Assembly (NCBI GenBank): GCA_964344565.1
Contig: CAYFNT010000017.1
Coordinates: 15,729-79,728, forward strand
Direction: 5' to 3'
DNA from: JACNKJ01 sp964344565
GTDB lineage: Bacteria > Krumholzibacteriota > Krumholzibacteriia > JACNKJ01
Length of the DNA stretch: 64,000 nucleotides
The translations under genes were made by a program, and so were the position numbers. A model generated the notes under the pieces. The model had not been told where the DNA came from, searched no databases, and was given only the letters and a program-made list of their open reading frames with translations. Shown here piece after piece: positions 59,023-64,000 of the stretch (position 1 is its first letter; each line of letters begins with the position of its first letter).

Positions 59023-60423
59023 TCAAGGCGCTGCGCCCTCCGCATCTCTGGCGAGGGACACGAGTTCCCTGACCCCGGCCGGACTGGTGTCATGGGTTGC
59101 CAGCTGCCGGTTCAAACGCCGCCCCAGCCATCCCCAGGGACCCGCCACGAGAATGCTGGGCGTGGTTCCCACGGTGGCCCGCTCCATCAGTTCCTCGATG
59201 CGCGCCTCGGGCGGCGGGGTGCGCCCGATGTAGAGGTAGCCCTCGCCGGTCTTGAGCCGGGTCTCCGCTTCGAGGATGCGCATGGGGAAGCGCGCGAGCT
59301 CCTGCATGTACTCCTCGCGGGTCCAGCTGCCCAGGGGGCCGAATTCCATGGCGATGCGCTGCAGACCCATGCCCGTGGGCTCGGCTCCGTCGGGGCGGAA
59401 GAGCGCGCCCCTGCGAATCTCCTGCAGACGTTCTTCCAGCTCCTCCTCTCCGAGGTGCTCGTGGGCGGGAACGGTGACCTGGGACAGGAATCGATCCCAA
59501 CGCTTCCAGGCCAGACGGATCTGATCCTTGAGCTCCTCTCCCCTGGCGATGACGCCGTCGAGCATGGCGTCGAACTCGGGGCGCCAGCGGGCGAGGGTGA
59601 GCAGGTGATGTCCCGCACGCAGGGCGGCCACGCCCTGCTCCTCCAGGGGAATCGTGCGGGCACCCTGCATCTCGAGGGCGTCGGTCATGACCAGGCCCTT
59701 GTATCCCATCTCCTCCTGAAGGAGTCCCCGGACGATGTCCTCCCGGTAGGTGGCCGGTCGCTCGTCGTCCCCCAGACGCAGGTGGGCGGTCATGATTCCC
59801 GGCACCTTCAGGCGCACGGCGCGCCAGAAGGGCAGCAGGGCCTCGGTGCGGTCCTCGGAAACCTGGGGCAGGGTGAGGTGGCTGTCCTCCACGCTGTCGC
59901 CATGGCCGGGGAAGTGCTTCACCACGGGCAGGACTCCGCCGGCCTTCAGGCCGTTCATGGAGGCCTGTACGGCCCGGGAGCTTTCCTCCGGATCGGGCCC
60001 GAAGGAGCGGGTGCCGATGACGGGATTCCGCGCGCCGTCGTCCAGATCGGCCACCGGTGCGATGACCGCCGTGACGCCCCAGGACGAGCACAGGCGCGCC
60101 ATGGACTTGTGGGTGCGCTCCACGGCATCGGTGCCCGCCATGGCCAGGGCCCGTGCCGAGGGCCAGGCCGGGCGGTCGCCGCTCACCTGGATCCATCCGC
60201 CCTCCTCGTCCAGGAAGACGGGCAGAGGACGTCCGGCGGCATGTTCCAGCCGCTTCTTCTGGGCTTCGATGGAGGCGCCGCGCCGGGGAAGGTTGTCCCG
60301 GAAAAACAGGATGCCCGCCGGCGGATGCCGCTCGAGCAGGCGCAGGAAGTCGTCGTCGGGATCGGGGCCGTCGAATCCCAGGAGCCAGGGCGGCCGCAGT
60401 TCTTCGGGAGTGGTTTCGGGCAT
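59023..60423 (-). CDS. nagZ: Beta-N-acetylhexosaminidase, GH3 (NagZ-like)
   Basis: Cytoplasmic glycosidase of cell-wall recycling that removes GlcNAc from muropeptides. The 466-residue protein has the GH3 barrel: AGILFFRDNL, FLDEEGGWIQ, the NagZ signature KHFPGHGDSVEDSH with catalytic histidine, and the nucleophile in VMTDALEM. The C-terminal 130 residues extend beyond the usual 340-residue NagZ and are unassigned. A strong minus-strand terminator lies only 40 bases upstream of the ATG, so it has a separate promoter or is controlled by attenuation. Confidence 0.85.
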   Translation of the reverse strand: MPETTPEELRPPWLLGFDGPDPDDDFLRLLERHPPAGILFFRDNLPRRGASIEAQKKRLEHAAGRPLPVFLDEEGGWIQVSGDRPAWPSARALAMAGTDAVERTHKSMARLCSSWGVTAVIAPVADLDDGARNPVIGTRSFGPDPEESSRAVQASMNGLKAGGVLPVVKHFPGHGDSVEDSHLTLPQVSEDRTEALLPFWRAVRLKVPGIMTAHLRLGDDERPATYREDIVRGLLQEEMGYKGLVMTDALEMQGARTIPLEEQGVAALRAGHHLLTLARWRPEFDAMLDGVIARGEELKDQIRLAWKRWDRFLSQVTVPAHEHLGEEELEERLQEIRRGALFRPDGAEPTGMGLQRIAMEFGPLGSWTREEYMQELARFPMRILEAETRLKTGEGYLYIGRTPPPEARIEELMERATVGTTPSILVAGPWGWLGRRLNRQLATHDTSPAGVRELVSLARDAEGAAP

Positions 60424-60459
60424 GAGGGCAGTCTATCCAGGGCCGCCCAAAGCGGAAGC

Positions 60460-60495
60460 AAAAAAAAACGAGCGGGTTGGTGGGTGACCCGCTCG
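60460..60495 (-). terminator. Strong terminator upstream of nagZ
   Basis: On the minus strand CGAGCGGGT (60487-60495 as complement) pairs with ACCCGCTCG around a nine-base loop and is followed by nine T residues. It is more than 230 bases after the HU stop, which has its own terminator, so it may end a separate short transcript. Confidence 0.85.
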
Positions 60496-60670
60496 AATAC
60501 CAGGGGGGGAATGCGTCTCTCTCTGGGATGGGTATATCAAGGCGCGTGCCAATCCGAAGTTCCAAATTCGGAGCCCTAAGTGCTTGATTTTCTTGGAAAA
60601 GGAGGAGCCACTCTCCGGCGCCCCCCAGGGTCCCGCCCCCGCCAGAGGTCAGAATCCGGAGAGAGTGTCC
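60496..60670. other. Intergenic region between HU and nagZ
   Basis: Part of a gap of about 300 bases without a gene. It contains a sigma54-like sequence (60536-60551, minus), an inverted repeat TCCGAA/TTCGGA near 60556-60575, and imperfect complementarity between CACTCTCCGG (60611-60620) and CCGGAGAGAGTG (60657-60668). No reading frame is convincing. Confidence 0.45.
60536..60551 (-). promoter_or_regulatory. Sigma54-like promoter sequence
   Basis: On the minus strand TGGCACG (60545-60551), four bases, then TTGAT (60536-60540). This matches the consensus TGGCACG-N4-TTGCW except that the -12 GC is GA. Transcription from about 60526 would reach the terminator at 60495-60460 after roughly 65 bases. 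Confidence 0.3.
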
Positions 60671-60704
60671 AAAAAAGAGGAAAGCCGCCCCGATGGGGAC
60701 GGCT
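60671..60704 (-). terminator. Terminator of the HU gene
   Basis: On the minus strand AGCCGTCCCC pairs with GGGGCGGCT (one bulged base, loop ATC), followed by TTCCTC and six T residues, about 25 bases after the HU stop. Confidence 0.75.
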
Positions 60705-60728
60705 CCTCCAGAGGCTATATGCTAGGGC

Positions 60729-61010
60729 CTAGAGCTTGCCCTTGAGCTGAGTGGCGGGCTTGAAGCCCACGGTCTTGCTGGCCGCGATCTTGATGGTCTC
60801 GCCGGTCTGAGGATTGCGGCCGGTGCGCGCCTTGCGCTTGCGGACGGTCCAGGTTCCGAAGCCGGGATAGCTGAAGCGCTTGTCCTTCTTGATGGTCTTG
60901 CCCATCACGTCGAAGGTGCAGTCGACGATCTCGGAGACCGCCTTCTTGGTCACTTCGGAGCTCAGCTCCTTGTGGCTCCAAACGGCATTGATCAGCTCGG
61001 ACTTGGTCAT
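60729..61010 (-). CDS. hup: HU-family DNA-binding protein
   Basis: Small dimeric histone-like protein that bends and compacts DNA. The 93-residue length is typical. It shows MTKSELINAVW, FGTWTVRKRKARTGRNPQTG (the beta-arm with the RNPxTG tip) and the C-terminal KTVGFKPATQLKGKL. The start at 61010 is chosen because homologous sequence begins at MTKSEL. It is flanked by long intergenic regions and has its own terminator. Confidence 0.95.
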   Translation of the reverse strand: MTKSELINAVWSHKELSSEVTKKAVSEIVDCTFDVMGKTIKKDKRFSYPGFGTWTVRKRKARTGRNPQTGETIKIAASKTVGFKPATQLKGKL

Positions 61011-61168
61011 GAAACACACCGCCTTTCCGGTGTTCGAGTAAGGTTGGGGTGGATTGCCCCCGAACTCGTAGTTATGACAAGTCCGAAAAACTGTCTAGTA
61101 AAATATTCGGAAAGGCCCGGAAAAACGCCTCGAAACGGCCCTCGGGTATCGGAAAGCCCCTATCCAGG

Positions 61169-61594
61169 CTACTTTCCGGTGTCCTGACCCGTGGGACGCC
61201 CGGTCTCAGGCCCCAGATCGATGGTCGTGGGATTCACGAACTCCATGAAGCCGCGGTCCACGGTCCACTTCTTCAGCTTCCCGTTTTCGAAATGGAGCCA
61301 GATCACGCGATCGGGCTGATCTTCCCCGCTCTCGAACAGATAGATCCAGCGTTCGCGCCCGCCGGTGCGGAAGCGATGCTGAGGACGTCCCCAGGAGAAG
61401 TAGACGTCGGTGGGACTCATGCCCTTGAAGACATGCTGCTGCGCGATGGCCTCGTCCCAATCGCTGCTGTAGTCGGCGCGCGCGGCGATGATGTCGGCGT
61501 CGGGTGCCTCCACCGAACTCAGGTAGGAACTGCATCCGACGATGAACAGGGGTAGGGAAAGCAGGCTGATGAGAAAGATGGCGCGCGACATCAT
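61169..61594 (-). CDS. Lipoprotein of unknown function
   Basis: A 141-residue predicted lipoprotein with lipobox cysteine C21 (LPLFIVGC). The mature part has AIAQQHVFKGMSPTDVYFSWG followed by RWIYLF...VIWLHFENGKLKKW, a helix-then-beta pattern seen in BamE/SmpA-like and other small outer-membrane lipoproteins. No firm family is assigned. Two adjacent ATG codons (61594, 61591) follow GAGGAGG; either may be used. It lies downstream of the M16-like gene in the same direction. Confidence 0.65.
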   Translation of the reverse strand: MMSRAIFLISLLSLPLFIVGCSSYLSSVEAPDADIIAARADYSSDWDEAIAQQHVFKGMSPTDVYFSWGRPQHRFRTGGRERWIYLFESGEDQPDRVIWLHFENGKLKKWTVDRGFMEFVNPTTIDLGPETGRPTGQDTGK

Positions 61595-61673
61595 GGGTCC
61601 TCCTCGTGGCAAGTCTTCACTGCCAGTCTAACCGAAGGGGGTATGCGTGCAATGAATTTGTCGAAGTCGAACA

Positions 61674-62957
61674 TCAGTTCGCCGGAAGAATTCCGATGAG
61701 GATGCGTTCGTCGGTGAGCCAGCGGGACGCGAAGCTCGCGATGTCTTCGGCGTCGGCGTTCATGGTGACTTCCATGAAGCGCGCGCGCCGCTCGTCCATG
61801 AGCATCTGCTGACGGGCGGCCTCTTCGGTCCAGCCGAGCACGGCGCTGAGCTTGCCGGCATCGGGACCCTGTCCATCGGGCGTGTACTCCATCAGCCGAT
61901 TCAGGATGCGGTCCTTGGCGCTGATCACCATGAACTCCGAGAACTCCCCCAGCCTGACCCGATCCACGATGCGGCGAAGCACGGCCTCGGCCCGCTGGCG
62001 AGCTCCCCCGGCCAGACCTCGATAGGAAATCTCGAGGTGGCTGGGACCCGCGGCGTTGAAGCGGTACCAGGCGCTGGCGGTGAGCGCGAGCTTCGCGTCG
62101 CGGATGTCCCCCTCGCTGAGCGATTGGATGAGCCCCGCGGAAAGGGCCAGAAGCGGCGCATCCGGATGGTCCGGCGCGAGGCCGGGCAGTTGAGCCAGCA
62201 TGAGTTCCCGAGGCGCGCCTCGCTCGGACTCCAGGCGTCCAGCGCTCCATTGCGGATCCCCATGCCGAATCGGTCGGGGATTGGGACCCTGCAGGCGATT
62301 GAGCAGGGGCATCCATGCGTAGAGGATGCGAAGGGCGTTCAGATCGCCGGCCACCACGATCTCCACGCCGCCTGGGCTGAAGCGCTCGCGCAGGAAGGCG
62401 GCGAGGTCGTCGCGCACCGGATCGCCCTCGGCCAGTTTTCCCGATCCGAGCCCGTAGGGATGGTCGCCGTAAAGCTGCGCGGCCATGCGGCTGCGCAGAT
62501 TCAGTTCGGCGCTGAGGAGCCACTTCGCTCGATCGGCCTCCAGAGATTGTCGCGCGCGCTGGAGGTCGGCTTCGCTGAACTCGGCGCGGGTCTCGAACAT
62601 CCGCTGGATGCCACCCACGATGCGGGGAAGGTCTTCGGCAGGGCCGCTGAGTCTCAGAAGAGCGAGGTCCTGCCCGACGCGGACGTCGAGTTGCCAGCCC
62701 AGTTCGCTGAGGATCTCGCGAAAGGATGCGCCCTCCGGCCCGGTTTCGCCCAGCAGCCTCACCGCCAGTTGGGCGCGATCGGGATCGTCGGACACCGTCG
62801 AGACGCCGGCGGGAAAGGCCAGCACGCAGGCCGCCCATCCGCCTTCGCCAGCATTGACCACGGCGAGGCGTCCGCCCGCGGCGAGACGGCCTTCCTCCCA
62901 ATCCAGGGCGGTGGCCTGCCCGGCGATCAGCAGCAGAACGAGGACGAGTGTTTTCAA
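61674..62957 (-). CDS. M16-peptidase-like exported protein lacking the zinc motif
   Basis: A 427-residue protein with signal peptide MKTLVLVLLLIAGQATA. Its two-lobed pattern follows M16 (insulinase/PqqL-like) proteins: GGWAACVLAFPAGVST, FREILSELGWQLDV, LYGDHPYGLGSGKL and VVAGDLNA in the second half. The HXXEH zinc motif expected near residue 60 is absent, so it is likely a non-catalytic subunit or partner. The start TTG 62957 is favoured by GGAGG seven bases upstream; a TTG two codons earlier is too close. It starts two bases after the Fic stop. Confidence 0.75.
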   Translation of the reverse strand: MKTLVLVLLLIAGQATALDWEEGRLAAGGRLAVVNAGEGGWAACVLAFPAGVSTVSDDPDRAQLAVRLLGETGPEGASFREILSELGWQLDVRVGQDLALLRLSGPAEDLPRIVGGIQRMFETRAEFSEADLQRARQSLEADRAKWLLSAELNLRSRMAAQLYGDHPYGLGSGKLAEGDPVRDDLAAFLRERFSPGGVEIVVAGDLNALRILYAWMPLLNRLQGPNPRPIRHGDPQWSAGRLESERGAPRELMLAQLPGLAPDHPDAPLLALSAGLIQSLSEGDIRDAKLALTASAWYRFNAAGPSHLEISYRGLAGGARQRAEAVLRRIVDRVRLGEFSEFMVISAKDRILNRLMEYTPDGQGPDAGKLSAVLGWTEEAARQQMLMDERRARFMEVTMNADAEDIASFASRWLTDERILIGILPAN

Positions 62958-62959
62958 GG

Positions 62960-63736
62960 TCAATCCTCCGGCGGATGCGGATGGGCCAGGGCGTCGGCGG
63001 TCATGTCCAGGAAGGGCAGGAGCCAGGGAAGAAGTCCCCGCTCGCCTTCCTCCTCATAATCGGCCCTCACGGCACGCAGCGCCAGGTAATAGCCGGGGCC
63101 CGAGCGCCTGATGGCCGGCTCCAGATGGAAGCCGCGGGAGGCCCAGCCCCGCCGGGCCAGGGCCGTGCTGAGGAGCCGGCCCACCCGTCCGTTGCCGTCG
63201 GCGAAAGGATGGATGGACTGGAACTCGTAGTGGAAACGGCCGGCGGCCAGGAAGGGATCCTCGCGGGACTTGCGTTCGTCGGCAAGAAGTCGCTCGAGGA
63301 GTTCGGGCACCCTCGCCGGATGGGGCGGATGGAAGACCGTTTTCCCCGCGTCCTCGCCGGACTCCTTGACGATCTTCACTTCGCGTTCGCGAAGCTCGCC
63401 CGGGCGTCCGCCGAGTCCCGACATGACCAGGGCGTGAAGGTGTCGGACCAGACCGAGGTTCCAGTCTTCGGGGACCTCCTCCATGAACTCCGCGGCCTTG
63501 AGACAGGACAGGGTCTCGCGATCGTGCCGCGTCTCGGGTTCGACCTCGCCGCGCTCCAGGCCCGTGGCGCGATCCCAGGTCAGGGGATTGCCCTCGATGG
63601 CCGCGTTGCACCAGGCGGCGTGCAGGCGCCGTCGGTCGAGGATGTCCTCATCCTCCGGTTCGCTCCACCGATCTCGTGCAGCGGACATTGCCGCGAGTCG
63701 ATCGATCAGTTCGCTTTGCTCATTGCTCGAAATCAA
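62960..63736 (-). CDS. Fic-domain protein (predicted AMP transferase)
   Basis: Fic proteins transfer AMP (or other nucleotide parts) to target hydroxyls. The 258-residue protein has the complete active-site motif HPFADGNGRVGR (H176, F178, D180, N182, R184). An N-terminal inhibitory-helix motif reads NAAIEGN (E48), with Asn where Ser/Thr is usual four residues before the Glu, so it is class II-like and probably autoinhibited. No antitoxin gene is adjacent. The start is TTG 63736 with an AAGGCG site. The target is unknown. Confidence 0.88.
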   Translation of the reverse strand: MISSNEQSELIDRLAAMSAARDRWSEPEDEDILDRRRLHAAWCNAAIEGNPLTWDRATGLERGEVEPETRHDRETLSCLKAAEFMEEVPEDWNLGLVRHLHALVMSGLGGRPGELREREVKIVKESGEDAGKTVFHPPHPARVPELLERLLADERKSREDPFLAAGRFHYEFQSIHPFADGNGRVGRLLSTALARRGWASRGFHLEPAIRRSGPGYYLALRAVRADYEEEGERGLLPWLLPFLDMTADALAHPHPPED

Positions 63737-63883
63737 GATTCGCCTTCGGGTTGAATACTCATCTCAGTTAGCACATTCCCAGGCCTCGCGCCAGCATGGG
63801 CGAGGTTCGTCTACGTTTCGAAAGCGGTGCAGGAGCCAGGACGCCGATCACAGTTAACATGTTGTTTTTACTGGGTTTACCCC

Positions 63884-63912
63884 TTGCGGCAGGCCCCCTT
63901 GTGGACTATATT
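63884..63912 (+). promoter_or_regulatory. Candidate promoter of the gene at the right edge
   Basis: TTGCGG (63884-63889), a 17-bp spacer and TATATT (63907-63912), about 48 bases upstream of the ATG at 63960. The rest of the 63737-63883 gap shows nothing recognisable. Confidence 0.45.
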
Positions 63913-63959
63913 GAGAGCCTCCCCGACATCCTCCCGCGGCTCCATTTCGGAGGTCCGGG

Positions 63960-64000
63960 ATGTCTGCTACCGATCTTCATTCGCGTCTTCTTTCGACTCT
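63960..64000 (+). CDS. Start of a gene cut by the right window edge
   Basis: ATG at 63960 follows GGAGGT with six-base spacing and reads MSATDLHSRLLST before the sequence ends. Only 13 codons are visible, too few to assign a family. A promoter-like sequence precedes it. Confidence 0.4.
   Translation, partial: MSATDLHSRLLST

Overview
The window is GC-rich bacterial chromosome, densely packed on both strands, with no phage, rRNA or CRISPR locus. The combination of a futalosine (menaquinone) pathway pair (mqnE, mqnC), a complete Rnf operon, a B12-dependent class II ribonucleotide reductase, a PPi-type phosphofructokinase, many lipoproteins, and three large secreted proteins ending in type IX-like/FlgD-like C-terminal domains suggests a Gram-negative member of the FCB superphylum, for example an Eisenbacteria- or Krumholzibacteriota-like lineage. 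That placement is inference from gene content only.

Layout. 1-3.8 kb: a tightly overlapping minus-strand operon smpB, N-acetylmuramoyl-alanine amidase, GerMN lipoprotein, murI, rph (cut by the window edge). A tRNA-Leu(CAG) with its own promoter follows. 4-8 kb: a secreted GND-Y repeat protein, an alpha/beta hydrolase, and an AT-richer Cys-rich secreted ORF broken by an in-frame stop. 8.2-15 kb: msrC, a queG fused to a GNAT acetyltransferase, a secreted Asp-box propeller protein, and mqnC/mqnE. 15-26 kb: a DUF1460-like lipoprotein, an HNH endonuclease with a near-consensus promoter, a HAD phosphatase, ogt, pepN, a Nudix hydrolase, a Gfo/Idh oxidoreductase, PPi-pfk, a hexapeptide acyltransferase, and an AT-richer AAA+ ATPase lying between two 48-bp direct repeats. 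26-38 kb: nrdJ with candidate NrdR boxes, a HIT protein, small secreted proteins, a 1404-residue sigma54-type activator, a beta-helix lipoprotein, apbE and a diheme cytochrome c. 38-45 kb: a heme-monooxygenase-like protein and the complete rnfABCDGE operon. ApbE supplies FMN for RnfD and RnfG, so the two neighbouring loci work together. 45-53 kb: lipoproteins, a serine hydrolase, an aldo/keto reductase, a CsgG-like protein and two secreted proteins. 53-58 kb: an unusual complex I fragment, nuoBD(fusion)-nuoG-nuoI. 58-64 kb: a DUF4340 protein, a GH3 hexosaminidase, HU, a lipoprotein, an M16-like protein without its zinc motif, a Fic protein, and the start of a further gene.

Structure not explained by the genes. 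(1) Two arrays of a GACTGG[A/C] heptamer sit in the 3' untranslated regions of the rnf and nuo operons, between the last stop codon and a terminator hairpin. (2) A family of palindromes (cores CACCCGGGTG and ACACGTGT) occurs at six places. Two of them are inside genes exactly at domain junctions, where they encode Cys-Thr-Arg-Val; two others begin the repeats around the AAA+ ATPase. (3) A sigma54-like promoter followed by a strong terminator lies between HU and nagZ and could make a short RNA. These are the best candidates for something undescribed.
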